A stretch of 64,000 bases of DNA from Acanthaster planci (taxonomy: Eukaryota > Echinodermata > Asteroidea > Valvatida > Acanthasteridae). Of the stretch, positions 11,844 to 26,066 are shown in pieces. Within the stretch, counting starts at the first letter, position 1. Every line of letters starts with the position of its first letter. A model generated the notes under the pieces. It searched no databases, was not told the origin of the DNA, and was given only the letters and a program-made list of their open reading frames with translations. The position numbers and the translations under genes are program-made. Location of the stretch: NCBI RefSeq assembly GCF_001949145.1, contig NW_019091366.1, forward strand, positions 1,424,799 through 1,488,798, in the 5' to 3' direction.

Positions 11844-14800
11844 CTAAAAAAAAAAGGGGGGAACGCGGAAATGAGAAGATTCGGTTGAAACTCTTCTTTA
11901 AAAGGCTGCATGGCGTGATTTGGGACCCACTCCTACGGGAGAACATTTCTTGGAGTTTCTCAGCACAGGAGTGCTTGCTTCGATCATGCATGAAATCACC
12001 AACTTTACTTCCTTGTTGAAACAATCTTCAACGACGTTGTAGGTTTATTTCCTAGAAGTTGAGTTCTGTATTTTGTGCGCTACCAATTGCTGCAAGTAAT
12101 GTGCGTGTTTTTATTCGCTTCAATATATTGTCACGCACGACCATGTGTCTCACAAATCGTCCAATCTTTTGTTCAAACGCAGTCAAGACAGTGGATTTAA
12201 TTGCAAGTGGCATAAACTAGTTCCAAACATTCAATGTCTGGTTGATTAATGCTTCTCATGTATTTAGTTCTCGTCCCAAATATAATGTTGAAGAAAGAAC
12301 GGATACCGACTAGACCTATAACCACGCGCTACTGGTAACGGAAAAAGATGCACATGCCCGGTCAAACAGGGCCGTATCAACTTTTTCTCATTACTTCAAT
12401 CGTGGCTCAGTCTTAGTCTTAATCTCAGTCTTAGCCTAATGCTAGCTGATTCTTTCAATTTTTCTTTTGAGAAATGGGCTAATTTACTTAAGTTACATGA
12501 GTTACAATACATTTGATTAACACAGATAAATAATTAATATGGATGAAAAAAGGATTTTCCAAAAGCATGAAAAGATAAAGCTGTGTTGCAATGGTGCATT
12601 ACAGCTGAGTTTGTTGTTAGTGCTCTAAAAAGAAAGTTCGGCGAGTGGTATGCGCAAAAACAGATTTACAGCGCCACCAATCGTTCGAACAAACTGACTT
12701 CCGGGCCTTCTATCTCACTAAAAAGGTTGCCCATCAAGTTATTTTGGGATTAATGAGTGGTAAAAAAGTTACTTGATCTGTAAAAATGATACCATAATCG
12801 ACCAAATTATTTGGTAAAGAAATTTACCTTTAGCGTGAAGCAGATGGGTCATAGTCTTTAATCAGATTCACCGGCAACTCGCGAAGGATAAATTTTTCGT
12901 TAATTCGTCACCTCTTTTCTAGGAAAGGCATGACGATTAGCACGAAAATGTCACCGTAATTTCATATGGAATAGGAACTTGAACAATCTACACAGTCATG
13001 GAAGTTTGATTGGGTCAGTATAAGATCTAAATGTTGAATTCGAACTTTCAACACATGAACGTCTTCCTGGCAAATTTGGCAAAATATGAACAGTCAAATT
13101 CAATAATTTTATTTCATTACAATCAAAAAGAGCATTGTGTGGGGCTATTTGAATGTTTGATGATAAAACTGTAGTACACGTGATGTGTTTAAAAATTCAT
13201 TAAAATGAATCAATTAAACATCATTGTTCACTGTGTAAAATAGAATTTAGCACAGCAACGGTGAAAATTAATTGCCATTGCGAAGAGATTTGAAACAAAC
13301 TAAGGAAAGGACCCAACTTAAAAGAGGGTTAAACAGAGACTGCCACATAGACACCACTGATTTTGAATAACGTTTCAATAATCAAATAGCTCGAATAAAA
13401 GAAAACTCCTACCCTATTAATTTTGATTAAGGTTTTATGGTAATTTATATTTACGTGCATAACTGCTTCCTCGTGTGACAAAGGTTCGCGTTCTTAAAGG
13501 TACTTCGTGACAGGTTTAATCTTATACCATTTAAAGATTATAAGCTTTAAATTAATTTTGCAGATGTAGGAAATTAATCTTGTTCAAACAAGAAATGAAA
13601 ACTAGAGAATAAAGCGTGTCAACTTCATAAAGCTATACATTCCAGTCTGTTTTGTGACATCATTCCAAGTCGAATTATTTTTGATGTGATTTCGTTGGTT
13701 AATAATGTGTACGAATTTTTCAGCGTTTGAGTTGATTAAATACTGTAAATGAAACCAGTACAAATTAAAAGTCTGGGAATGGCAACAGGGTCAAAGTGGG
13801 GGGATATGTGAGGCAAAGAAAAGACAACCTCCACGCGGTACTTTTATAACCAAATTCTGATTGAAATAATAGATTTATTTTAACACCTCTAAAAATCCGA
13901 TTCTGGTTTGAGATAGACGTCTCCGAGCATGACTGGTGAATAGAAATAAAGATTAAGGCCTTGATCTTAGAACATATCTTGAAAACGAAATCCTCAAGGC
14001 GAATATTTTTCCAACGCGATCGCGGCGTACAAATCTAGACAACCCTCAACGGTGCGTAACGGCCCGTTCTGATGAAACCTAGCTCCCGAATACGGTAAAT
14101 ATTACATAAATCAGCGCCCAGACTGACATTTATGACACCATCCTTTGATTGGAAGAGCCAAGATCATCATGTACTGCGCTGATTTGGGTTTTTTTCCCCA
14201 AAGCTTTTTTTTCTCTTTTTATTATACGAGAAGCTACATTGGATCAGCTCTGTAGCTATACAGCAGCGCGCACCGGCAACCGTTAACATGGTCCGGGAGT
14301 AGACCGCTGGCTTGTTTGGATGCTACTGCCGGTGTACTGCTTTCACACTAATGAAATCAATTGCGTGGCCATTGGGTTTTATCCTCATCGACATCGTAAC
14401 GACCCGCCGGAAGATTTATCGTTTCTCTTGCTGTGAAACCACCGACTGCTTTGGCCCTTCCACGGACTCTTTTCTTTCTTTTAAAGAGTCAGGTTGATAT
14501 TTCTTGATGACCCAGGAAATAAAAGTTGATAAAAACTTTTACGACTGGCAAATGAAGCTGCATTTCAGACAATAATTTAGTCTTTGGCCTGTGCAGGCAA
14601 ACGCGTGACAAAACAAACCGCTCACGGCGGTTTATTGATTTGTGCGTATAGTTTTATGGGGAATGAGACTGCACAATGTAATTGAAAATAATAATGGATG
14701 TTTATGTTCCCATGTTTTCTTTTTTAAACGTTTTACAGACAAGGTGGTAACCGTTGGATGAATGGTTCGTTAAATTTTGTTCGGCTCTTTGTAATTATTC

Positions 14801-17113
14801 TTGTTGATGACATTCGGTACGTCGGTAAGATATCAATATCCACATGTCAGCCACTTCCACCAATTTACAGGCAATTTCATTAATTTAATGATTCGTGGAT
14901 CTATACTCGTGCTTAACTGCATGTCATGTAATTCATACTTTTATTATACGCAAAGATTTTTGGTCTCTTTTTGTTTGAAGAGTACACGCTCTGTTGTTTT
15001 GCTTTTTGTGGATTTCTGCATTTTGACAGAGCTGTACACAGTTCATTTATATCATTTATAATCATTTATTTTTACAGGCTTTACGTTTAGGACACACATT
15101 TTTTCGTCTCTTTAAAGATGTTTTTAAATTTCTCTCAGATGTTTTCCCATTCTCATTGGAACAAGGAATAGCCCCTATATCCCACAAGCAACATAAACCA
15201 TCGAATGACCATCTGCATAATATAGGTTTATCTTGCAATTGGCTGCAAATTCCCAAATTGCCACTATGCCATATTTTCAGATTCGCAGCTCCTTACCTTG
15301 TTGGGAAGCTAATCAGTTTTGTTCTTTTTAATGTTCTGAAGAAACCCAGCAATTTATCTCCTCGTTCTTTTTGTCGAGGATCAGGCCAACTCATAGAAAC
15401 TCACACGCACCCAGTAACTCCACTGAGAACGGTGATTAATTTGCTCATTTATACAGTCAAGTCGAAGATGCTAAAATTTCGATAAAAGTCTTTGATGGTT
15501 ATCACTAATTCTCTTTTATGGTGACGAGAAGCATCACTACAATTTTGACAAATCACTGTTGCTTCACAATTCAAAAAGAAGGTACAATGTACAAGAGTGG
15601 GTTTTGCTCCAGGCCTTATATAACTCAGACAATTTTGGTTTGAAGGAAGGGGACTTGCAAAACCATGTCCCATGGGAAAGAAAATAGAGGTTGATTTAGA
15701 GACAATTTTAATCCTTCATCTGAGAACGCACATTTTGAAGCGTACATGAAATACACCAGGACGACGAGATCTGACAAAATGACGCAATAGCTCCAGCAAT
15801 CACGCAGTCTTGTCTAAAACTTTTCCTCTTCCTTCCACAATCACATAATACTGAGCTGATATGGTTGCTCAGTTGTTTTGGTTTGAATACTGAGCTCTGG
15901 CACAATCTGGCTTAGATTAATTAACAGCGTGTAAAATGAGATTTCGCTTCTTACCGGGGCCAAGTTGCAACAAAACGACCAAATTCATCCTTCACAAGAG
16001 TTGAGGGCCCTCTTTAACTCAATGTAGCACAATCTATTTCGACTACACAACTAAACTGAATCATTCATATCAGAACGGCAACACTTAAATCTGGTATCAA
16101 AATAACTAATGCTTTCAGCTGCAAAATTGTTGATGAAATTAAACAAGCGGACAGAAACGTTATTTACACGACAATCCCTCAACAAAATTATGTCCTCGCC
16201 AGCATAATTGGTGTCTTTCAGGAATTTTACATTAAGCGCAATTTTCTTATAACAGAGATTTTTTGTTTAGACGTTTAGTTTCCTGGTGATAACTCATCTT
16301 GTACAAGTCCAAATACTTTTTGTGGAAATGAGCAGCTTGAATTATTTCCACCGGCTTTTAAAGCCGACTTTTATCTGTACAACCTGTCGTGAAACGCCCC
16401 ATCGCCATATTGGGATTTGTGTTAATAATACTGATTATTTCCACTCTGAGTAGGCAAAAAGCTCTATAAGCAATGCACAAGACGGAACGTGGTACCAGAT
16501 TAACATCTGCACCCGAAACATGTCAGCCCCTTCAAAATACATTTAAGATCATTCATATACTCCCATTGAAACAACATGAATCCTTATAATGACAGCAATA
16601 TCCAACGCACGCTAAAATACAGGCCAATCTATCCAGAAACTTTCGGGTTTGTCAACTTTGTCTTTTGCCAAAACTCAACTTATAGCAACTTCAGGGCTTG
16701 TTCGCATTGGAACAAACATTAGAGATATTTCTTAGATGTCTGACACAAAAACCATTTACCATTTATTCCAGAGAATTTCACACTTGCTTGCGATGGATAT
16801 TTCACTGTGATACATAATAATTTTCAGATGAGGCCTCTGAATTCAAGCTCGTCTGCCTGAGATGCTACTTTTTCCAAGATATGTTCTGATGAGACCTAAA
16901 GAGTCCACCCTTCCTATATCCAAGTGGAAAACTTTTTGAATTGGTTTTGTTGAATTTGGTGTTATTTTCAACGCCAAGTTGTTTCTTATCTGTCAGAAAC
17001 CTCAATCTAATTTATCACAAGCATTACACAGCCACAGACTCTGGTGATTTCACACGTTTTTCTCTGTGAACAGAGTTTTATGAATTAAATAGCAAGTTTT
17101 ACGAGAGGCTTAC
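11844..17113 (-). other. NKX6 intron 1 (5.3 kb), non-coding
   Basis: It is AT-rich and lacks coding signals on either strand. A G+C-richer island at about 14.0-14.3 kb contains CCTTTGATTGG, which fits a TCF/LEF-type core. Nothing else specific was recognised. Confidence 0.8.
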
Positions 17114-17588
17114 CTGGTGGACAAGGCAAACGTGGGTCCCTCCATGCTGCAGGGGAATGTAAGAGATTTGCCGGCCAGTACAGAGCTGCTGGTCCAGTGG
17201 TCGGCACATGCAAGTCTGTAACCGGCTTGCCTAGGCGACTCAGGTACATGTTAGCCGCCGTGCTGAACGGCGAGCCGAACCGCGAGACTCCAGTGAGGAA
17301 GCCTGCAGCTGCGGCCGCCCCGCTGTTCTCCGGCCGGCCCAGAATGTCCGAGATACCGTGCGGGGTGGCGTTGCCCAGAGTTGGGTGGTAAGTCATGGCC
17401 ATGGGCTTGTAGCTTCCCGTGGACGTCAGGCAAGCAGGCTGGGCCGGGTAGGGGAAAGCCGGTGTCTTCTCGGTCATGCTGTGTAGCGCGGCTAGGGGTG
17501 GGTTACTCATGATGAAGGCACTAGAGCGGGTTGCCTCCATCAAGTTCTGTAAGGAGAGCATGGAATCGGCCATGCTGGGCAAGTACAT
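17114..17588 (-). CDS. NKX6: NKX6 coding exon 1: N-terminus and eh1 repression motif
   Basis: The exon encodes about 158 residues and ends in phase 1 (CCA CCA G) at a strong donor (GTAAGC at 17113-17108). The first in-frame ATG is at 17588. The ATG at 17573 has the better context (AGC ATG G), and those at 17561 and 17540 are also possible; the family alignment begins around MEATRSSAF. Seen in order: the NPPLAALHSM block shared with vertebrate NKX6 starts, a proline-rich stretch, the eh1-like HGISDILGRP that in the family binds Groucho/TLE co-repressors, a run of five alanines, a short AANMYLSRLGKPVTDL segment, and YWPANLLHSPAAWRDPRL, which matches the family's FWP...WRD(P/A)RL motif just before the homeodomain. 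An upstream 5' UTR intron cannot be excluded. Confidence 0.92.
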
Positions 17589-17949
17589 TCGAACACCCAA
17601 CCGGCACGGCGTGAATGACAACTCGTCGACAAGGATACAAAAGTCACCACTGTTGAGCCAAGCACTTGAGACTAAAAATAGACATATAAAACGTGTTGGC
17701 TACCGCAACGATTTAACCAAACTGCAGCTTGAGATCGTGCCGGTGCAATGCCGAAATCTTCCAAAACCCCAGCACATTTAGCACACCGAAATCTTCCTCG
17801 CCAAAGAAAATAACAGTATCTGTGGATTACAGGACTACAAGTCATGTGCTTAGCAGTATTGTTACACCTTACTTTAGGAAGAGTAAAATGGGACCAAACG
17901 ACCACATGCCACTATTGAAGTGTACACTACCAACCGGTTGTGTATCCAG

Positions 17950-18060
17950 TGAGAAGCGCTGATCTGTTAACTATTGACGTGGAGTGTGGGGCGGTGATAT
18001 GCCTTGTGTGGAGCGGGGCGGGCGCAATTTAACAACCCAATCAATCAGATTGCCAGATAG
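17950..18060 (-). promoter_or_regulatory. Possible proximal promoter of NKX6
   Basis: About 400 bp upstream of the first NKX6 ATG there is a GC-box (GGGGCGGGC near 18015), a CCAAT element (18037) and an overlapping ATCAATCA (18040-18047), which matches a PBX-HOX-type site on the minus strand. No clear TATA box was found. The assignment rests on position and motif content only. Confidence 0.25.
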
Positions 18061-21000
18061 GCATTAATACTCACAGCGATAATGCTCGTCAAGTCGCCGG
18101 GGTTGTTTCCCCTTTCCTCTTTCTGTATCCTACATTTTTTTACCTCCTGGACACTGGCTTCCGATTGGTTGGTTGTGGGGAGAATGGGTGGGTCACGTGA
18201 CATGCAACGACCTGATTGATTGGACGGAATGTCTGCCTGAGACCACCTTCGATGGTTGATTGCCACGGTAACGTAGATGCATGCTACAGCGTGTGCTGTT
18301 TGCTTACCACTCCAAGACAAAAATGCCATACGAATGACAATTTTCAACCGCAGTGAATTACCGGCATGTTTTTGAAATAATTCTCTGCAAGACAACTACG
18401 TAGTCCTTAAAACTGAGCGCTACATTTTATGAGAACAAACCTATGTCTTTCTGGCTTGTTTTACGTTTTGACAATAAATCTATAAATTTCCTAGGCCTTA
18501 TCACAGGTCTAAAAGACACAAGTTAAATGCAAGATAAAAGAAGACAGCTGCTTAAACCGATCGTATTGGCTGCCAATTTAAATCTAATTTAAGTCTAAAG
18601 AGTAATGGGCGTTAACCAATGATCATCTGTGGATTAACAAAGTAAGAAAAACTATTATAACCATGAAGATTTAGATGGCATAAGGCTCGTTGCAGTAATT
18701 ACAGCGTTTTCAGATTTTTAAGTAGCATTTCCTGGGTTATAAAACCAAAATTATCAAAACAATCGAGATAGAAAGTCAGGTGTTGACCTGTCGCACAGAA
18801 ACGGGCACAACTCGCAAAACAAGAGCGAGTGCCCTTCGATGCCAGTCCTGGTGGCCCGCATCGGACAAGAAAATCTGACACCAGTATATCCGAGTTGATA
18901 CCAGACGGATAAAAGGGTCCTTCGCGTTGATGAGTAGGGGGGCTTAGTTGAAGGCGAGTGAGGGTTGTTGTTGCTGCAATTCTGCCACCGGGGAGTTGGG
19001 CAACTCTCCGCCGGTGTCTCTTCTGCCCACGGCATCGGTGCGGCGCTCATAACTCGGTTGCTGTTCCAGTTGTTTTTTGATGATCTGCAGCCGCTGACAA
19101 GTTGATACAGACGCTCAACTTTGGAGAGATGGGGATGGGAAAAAAGGAGGAACGAAATGAAGCGCGAAAGCTTTCAGGCTTTATACTGTTAAAAACAACC
19201 GTAAAATTTTACTTTGTGAGTGTCCCATGGCAATAATTCTCACTACGGGAAGAAGGGGATTTTAGGGCAGAATTACCGTTGTTGTGAATAACGGAAGAAA
19301 TCGAAGCCATCCAGCAACTGTAAACATTAACATCAATACCCATGAAAAGGTTAAAGATTTACTCTTATGTTCCAGTCAAACCTGCTACATAGATCAACTT
19401 GACGTAGAATGTGCTGTTTACGCTCTGGTTGAAGCGCCAGTTGAAGCATGTTGTTATAACTTTGACCATAACATACGGGCATATAATTCCTGAAATGGCA
19501 TATGAAAATCCATTCAGCATAAATGTGTAGGCCTATATATTTACCGTAATTTTATTATACTACTCCCGGCTGGAATTAGTGCTACAGAGACTGATTTTGC
19601 TGAGGTCAAAAGATTAATATCCATGGACTGTCGCGGCTGAAACGAAGACCGTACATTTCAATTTAGGTCAAAACGGAACACAATATTATAAGGTTTCACT
19701 GTATGAAAGTTAAGATCTATTCAGCAGGATACAACCATTTTTATTTTAATTGCGTGCAGTAAAACCTAATTAAATGCTCAAATTACATTCTATCCAATTT
19801 CAACAGATCGGTTACACGTAAAGTTGCAATATTTACCGACAAAAAATAAATCCCAAGAGAAAGTTCTGTTCGCACTAGAGACCAAAACCCTTTCGCGTTT
19901 CCTCATTTTCGTGGCTGAGCTGACCAACATAGAGCTGGTTCTGTTGCCAAAGAACAATTGCTTGGTACATATGATAACGGTTGAAGGCGTGAGGCAAAGC
20001 AAAAATGGATAATTGGAATGCAAAGTTCTTGTTCTCCGGAATTCCTTTGGACAAAATTCTGGCCATTTCATCATCGGCCCTCCTGTGCACCCCCTCTAAC
20101 GTCTCTATCTCACTCCCTCTATTCATAATAGTCCTTCTTTATGAGTTGCTCATTCCCTACAACGAATTTACCGGTACCCAGGAAAAAAAATTGAAGCAGA
20201 GAGCTTGTCGCTAAAAGTATGAGGAGAGTTAAAACCGTGAAATCCACCCCAATGACAAAAGCTGCATTTTTCGAGCTGTTTTTTCGTTAGGGAAAATGTC
20301 CAATCTCTTTTTCATCCTTTGCTTTCATTGGTGGCTATAATACGAAACTTGTGGTGTTGGCCCGGTCTCAAGGGTGCGAGCACCAACCCAGGGGACCCCT
20401 GGACGAGCGCAGGAGATCGGCTGGATGCATTCACATCGATCCCAACCAATCTCTTTGAGTGATTCTATTTTCCTCTCTCCTCTTATGAAGGCAGCAGAGT
20501 GGCGACGATAGAATGGGCGAGGGGAGAAAAAAGGGTTGGGCAGAAGGATGGCGCGGGTCTCGGCGGGCTCCGCTAATCGAATCAAAGGACCGGTTTCCTG
20601 GAGAGAGATTGGCGTTGATATACCGTCATGAAAACACATTAATCCCTGATCATTGATGAGAGAAAGAGACACGGGGAGGTGGGAAGGAATTCCGCTCCTT
20701 CTTTCCTCCTCAGCGTTTTTGCCATCTACCGCTGCCGTTGTGTTCCAATGATGAAGCTGCATTCATCGGAGAGAGAGAGAGATACAGCATGGGAGAGGGA
20801 GAAAACTATCCCCTTTCCCTCCTCTCGCTGCGACTCTATCTCAATTCAAGGACCCTGGCATACAATTATCCCCCCGCAAAGCTGCCTCAGCCATGGAATA
20901 TCGCCTCGAGAGTGCCGTCTGAGATCACTTCACCGTCTCAGCTCTCTTTGACAGATGAGAAACATCACTTACGGATTGTATTAAGGTGTGAAATACATAT

Positions 21001-23614
21001 TTCCTTTGTCCACCGCATCTCCCCTAAGTGTGCCACTTTTGTCTGACGCATAATGCGTGAAGTTCAGGTTTCCCCTGTGTGGTGAGATGGGATTATTGTT
21101 ACTTTGCGGCTGCTGAAAATGGCCGTGGTTTTCCCTGCCCTTTTTAAATTTCAAAGTTCTTCTGTATGAGCAACGGCGAGAAGGCGTTTCGCATATTCGG
21201 CGAAAGGCAGAAGTGCCTCCTTGTAGAAGCTGATATCGGAACTTAGAATTATTTGACTTTGAACTATTATTTGCAAGTATCGTTATCGAAAAGCACAAGG
21301 ATTTTCATAGTTTCGATGCGGGTAGCAAAGTTGTCTAAAATTAATTTTACAGGGTATCCTTTCTCTCAAAAAACTCGTCGATTTACGACTGCTTCTAACC
21401 ATTGAATGACGTAAGGACGATTTTCAAACTAAAAAAGGGAAGTCTTCATAGCTGTCGGATACGGTGTCTGTAAAAAAAATCCCCCGATTGGTCAGTGGGC
21501 TTTACGAGTTGTGACTTCCTGCCAGTATTGACAGGATCGTCAGATTATTGAAAAAATAAAAGGATGATTAAATTCTCGTTGTTACCAACTCAGTTCACAC
21601 ACTGTAATACATTGTGTAGGCCTATCAAGCGTATCGTCACAGTTATTTTTGTCGTGCTGTTGTTTACTTCATTCTTAACTTGGGCTGCTTATTATTTAGC
21701 TTGGTTAATGAAAGATAAAATGACATAGAAAATGCATATGAAGAAGAGAATGAGATACGAATACGAAGAGAATGCTGTGACAGTGTAGTACGTAATTTGG
21801 ACGTAAGAAAATCGGGACTCCTTGATGACAAAGCACGGAACATTTATCGCAACTAAAGGAGGACTTGGGAGGCAAACAATTTGTAAGGAGAGAGGAAGTG
21901 GATTTCTGGGAAACCAACGAGCAAAGCAACGTCGGTTATTGGTGTAAGAAGTGGGGAGACTGATCCAGCCGTACAAAGTTGGGCTCGACAACTTTCACTT
22001 TTCTCACACGGTGAACAAAACGCGTGTATTTGTGGCAGGTTCCACTATAGTCAGCCAGTTGATGATTTATGGCGAGTCAGTTACCTGTTTTACAGACGGG
22101 TAATGGTTAATAAAATATTTCACAGCACATGTCTGTTTTTTTGTTTCAATTTTGCTTTTAGTACAACTTTCAGACGCATGTTTGTAAAAATATAGGCTAT
22201 AGGCCTATGTATAAAGTCTGCTGTGATCAACTTAACGCTAACGGAAACAGAAAAGAAGGAACGGACTTTGGAACCTCGGACTGAACAATCTTTGAGTCAG
22301 AACAACAATTACACTGAAAAACAGAAGTATTTTTTTCAACATGCAAAACATGCGAGTCATTGTGAAGCGCTGGCTTACATGGTTTGTTTTCCTTTTGCAC
22401 TGCTGCAAATTAAAATCTCGGAAAAAGTCTCACTTCGGGTTTGGACAATGGGGACCCGTACAAACTGAGCAAGAGGAAAAAAACGCAATGAATTAATAAA
22501 CAACGGAACAAAACATTTGGGCATGCGGGAAATTAACACAACTGTAGACCGAATACACGTACCTTAAAAAAAAAATTACAATGATTCAGTGGCGATTGGT
22601 GCTTGATGAATGGATCAGTGACAATGGTTCTAACGGTCGAGGCTTTCACGTTGTTAAAATCCCTGATGATTTGGATCCGTCTCCCGGGGACGTGTGGTGG
22701 AGTGTTTCGCCCGCTGCCACTGGGGCTTTGCTGTGTCCTCGCATCGCGTTCTCGGGCGGACCTTGCCGGTCGCACGCTGGTACTTGTCCGCGCGCGTGTG
22801 CAGGTTGTAACGTGCGCCGTCTTCCATCGCTTTCCAAATGACACGTAATGCACCGGGAACCCTAATCTGATTATTGAGACGAGTATAGCGATTTGTCATT
22901 GTGTAGGCTCTATTTTGTTGTTAACCAAACCGCCATGAGGGATCGCCATTGATTAGCGCTTGTCGGCTTTCAATCAGAATAATGGGTACGTCGTGCGCCA
23001 GCGCTTGACAAAGGTTTTGGCGCGAGGGCACTGTGGTTTCGCGCCAAAAGTGTGTGCACGGAACTTTCTTGAGGATGAAAGAGGGATGACGGGATGAGGG
23101 GATTCGATAGAGAAATGACAGTGTGAGATGGCTAGGATGACAATAGAAATGAGAGAGACATATAAATGGCGACGATAGCGTATGGAAACGGGGAAGAAAA
23201 TCAAAAATTGATGAGACTGCCCTTTTGGGTGCCCAACTTTTTTTTTTACTCAACATTGTCGGTGGAGTCAAAGAATGTTGAAGGACAAACAGTAGCTAAG
23301 TTATCTTTTTGAAGAAAAAAAAAGATTTAAACATTGATTATAAACAATCCCGGGGGATAGGGAGTGTATATCCCCCACTTTTGATGGGGGATGGGCTATT
23401 GAATCATCCCCCCACTTTTTGTGATAAGCAAAAGAATTAAAGCGGATTTCGAAGAATTTTCAGGATTTCCCAACGACTAAAATGTTTACGTCACTAAAAA
23501 GGGAAAGCAGTTTTTAAAAAGCCATAAATATACCATTCTGATGTAAGATTCTGCAAGAATTTGATATACATTACAGATGTACATCTTTTTTTATTATCAT
23601 TGTTATTCTTTTTT

Positions 23615-23652
23615 AATGGCGCTTTCGGCCACATAGGCCATTTGCGCCAATA
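23615..23652. repeat. Short palindrome
   Basis: GGCGCTTTCGGCC, then ACATA, then GGCCATTTGCGCC forms an imperfect 13-bp stem. It may be the end of a repeat element; nothing else identifies it. Confidence 0.4.
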
Positions 23653-25143
23653 ACTATTCTTTTATTCATAACCTTTATTAATCAGCATCACATTACGGAG
23701 TTAAGACACTGTGCAAGACCTAGGCCTATGTGATACAGACTTAATTTAGGTACAGACATACCAGTAATTGTTTTTGTTAACTTTGAAATGAAGGGATTGG
23801 CATGTGCAAGTCAGAGAGAGTTTTACCAACTTGCAGAGAAAAAAAGATAAAACGATTTATGTGGAAAAGCGTCATCATCATTTGCGAACTGACGGCGTAG
23901 ACTAAATTTGCGCCTTTTACTGTAGATGAGCTGTATTCGAGATTTGTTAAATTAGAACCGGACTGACTATAATGAAATTAAGATTCACGAGATTCACACC
24001 TGTACCACCAACTCAGTACAATGAGGTAAGCTGCGAGGTTTTTAATTTTGTCTGCGCATTTTTGCAACGGCGCTTTATGTCAGTGCTTTATGTCTCCATC
24101 AAAGTCGACATTTACCAGACGAAAGCTGTGACGATCCATGCTCACGTATAGTGTTGACTCTATACAAGTAATCTTGATTAACAAATTTCCCAAGCTGTTA
24201 ATAAGACCGCCGAAGGTTCTGAAAATTAAAAAATAAGGGGGGAAAAATCAGAAAGCATCCTTGATCAGCCGCTTTTTCTCACATCTTATTTTCCCTCTCT
24301 GTCACTTTCATCTCGACGATATGAAACGCCAGTGTGCCAGCGGCCAAATTGGAACCAGTTAGTTCACATCCCATTTGGTATCGGTCAGAGGCGACGATGA
24401 CGGCGAGCATGGCAACGCGATAAATGAGAGACAAAGCTCCGCCGAGACACGACTACATAAAGAGACGAGTCCCAAGGAGCTGCTTGCGAGAACAAATTAA
24501 CCGGCCGAGAAGAAGGGAAAAGAAGCAAGGAAGAAGATGAAAAAGCTATCTCGATTCCTCTTGTTAGAGGCCGCAGATTAAAAAAAGAGAGAGAAGAAAA
24601 GATAGGACCAGGGATAAAAGAGGGAGAAATGGGAAAAGTTAGACGCTAGAGAGTTGCGGCAACTTGATAGAAAATGCTCCATAAAAGCATCTCAGATGGA
24701 GTTCGGCGCGAAATACAGCCATACAGGGCCAGGGGCTAGAAGTAGAGTCGGTTTGAAGCATGAAGCGAGAAAAACCTCACCATTCACCTCAAAAAGTAAT
24801 TTTAATCAAGTGTGAAAAACCCACACTCCACGACGAGCTAAAATTATTTTAGCTCTTTTCATGACTACTGAGTTGTGGCAAAACAATTTGCTTGGTTTGG
24901 AAGTCCAAGTACATGTTTTGTTTATGAACCTTTACTGCGGTGTTTAAAGTGAAGTCATTTTTCAGAAGTTATAAAAATCGTTTTTAAATTCCCACTGCAC
25001 AATCTGAAGCTCTGGCTTCAGTACCCTCTTTCTACCGGTGTATGATGCAAAATTAAATTCTGCAGCAAAAATTAAAGAGTACTGTTGTTCGTACGTAGTG
25101 GCTCTTCTTTCTCTCCAAAATATTTCTGTTTTATCTTTGATAA

Positions 25144-25302
25144 TAAGCCAGTTCGGTATTTCAAAAAGGCAACATCTTTCGGGAACAAAGTGCGCGAGTC
25201 AGCGTATGGCTGGGCTGATTGGACAGGCTGTCGCGGGCGCATGTATATTTGTTCCCGAATAATCTCGCACAAGGCACGCATTGTTGGAATACCGAACTGG
25301 CT
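25144..25302. mobile_element. MITE family D, copy 1
   Basis: The element begins AGCCAGTTCGGTATTTC and ends GGAATACCGAACTGGCT, so its terminal inverted repeats are about 17 bp and nearly perfect. Internal GGGAACAAAG and GTTCCCGAATAA form a second inverted pair. It has no coding capacity. A related copy in the same orientation lies 1.7 kb away. Confidence 0.75.
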
Positions 25303-25545
25303 CATTTCATCGGAAACTTGAACCAAGTTTACCGAGCCCACCATGAGAATAAAGCCCATGGTGCTCCCGCTTCGTGTCGTCCAACATCAAAATATTATTA
25401 AATTGATTTTTATCAAGTTTTGCTAAAATAGCATTTTGTAAAATGACGATGTAAATTTGCCAAATGGCTTTTTAGATAAAGACGAGTGAACAAAATACCA
25501 ATACATGTACATCAGTGGTATCTAATGACGGAAAACCGTGGCTTG

Positions 25546-26066
25546 GCTTGTCGCCCAGCCCCCCAACAGGGCGCTGGAAAGGGCTGATGGCCTTACACAG
25601 ATTTTTTTCTGAAGGAAATACGTCACACGGGGTCACGGCTAACGACGCGCAGAGCATTGTGGGTAAATTTCTGCCAGGCGCGCGAGCTCGCTCAATGCGT
25701 TACACAAGCGGCGGTTATCGGTTCGGTATTTTTTCTTTTTCTTCCTCACTGTTAAAAACATTCTCACTACACTTTATTCGTTCACCAAGATAACCAATGA
25801 TTTGAAATATATCGCCAAAAGACACATGATCCGTGATACTGAGTGAGAAGATAAATTACCACGCTGTGATTGTACCAAGGCCATTTTTTTTTTACTATAG
25901 CCGAGACTTTGCTCGTATCATCAGAGCATTGCCATTGGCGAACCAAAAAATTTAAATAACGCTTGCTAACTAACCTCGGGGTCACAGTTCGTGCACAATG
26001 TAGCCAATCACAGTGCAAAGCCATCATTCCCCCAGCGCCCGAACAGGGCGCTGGGCGACGAGCGAA
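25546..26066. mobile_element. Foldback-type element or inverted repeat pair
   Basis: TTGTCGCCCAGC...CAGGGCGCTGG (about 25546-25576) is repeated in inverted form at about 26030-26066 (CCAGCGCCC...GCTGGGCGACGA). The similarity continues inward as TGATGGCCTTACAC against GTGCAAAGCCATCA. The two arms could be the ends of one roughly 520-bp non-autonomous element or two inverted copies of a smaller one. No transposase is visible between them. Confidence 0.45.

Larger units (their letters stand above)
3105..17588 (-). other. NKX6: NKX6 homeobox gene locus (3 coding exons)
   Basis: Three minus-strand coding exons (17114-17588, 11659-11843, 3105-3395) join in phase (475 + 185 + 291 nt) to give 316 residues and a TAG stop. 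All four internal splice sites are canonical. The family is shown by the N-terminal block EATRSSAFIMSNPPLAALHS, the eh1-like HGISDILGRP, the [20 protein letters not shown] segment of the homeodomain, and the tail [23 protein letters not shown]6 proteins are nuclear transcription factors, mostly repressors acting through Groucho/TLE, and in bilaterians pattern motor neurons and endoderm/pancreas. Function in this animal is inferred from the family. Introns are 5270 bp and 8263 bp. UTR ends could not be fixed. Confidence 0.93.
17589..25143. other. Intergenic, upstream of NKX6: no gene recognised
   Basis: Only short open frames are present and none resembles a known protein. The stretch from about 17.6 to 18.4 kb should hold the NKX6 promoter and 5' UTR. 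Islands near 20.3-21.0 and 24.3-24.7 kb are richer in G+C or purines and look like candidate regulatory DNA. The rest is AT-rich with poly-A/T runs. Confidence 0.7.

Noticed and set aside
17085-17621. NKX6 exon 1 start at 17621
   Set aside because: The codon there is TTG, not ATG. The first in-frame ATG is 17588.
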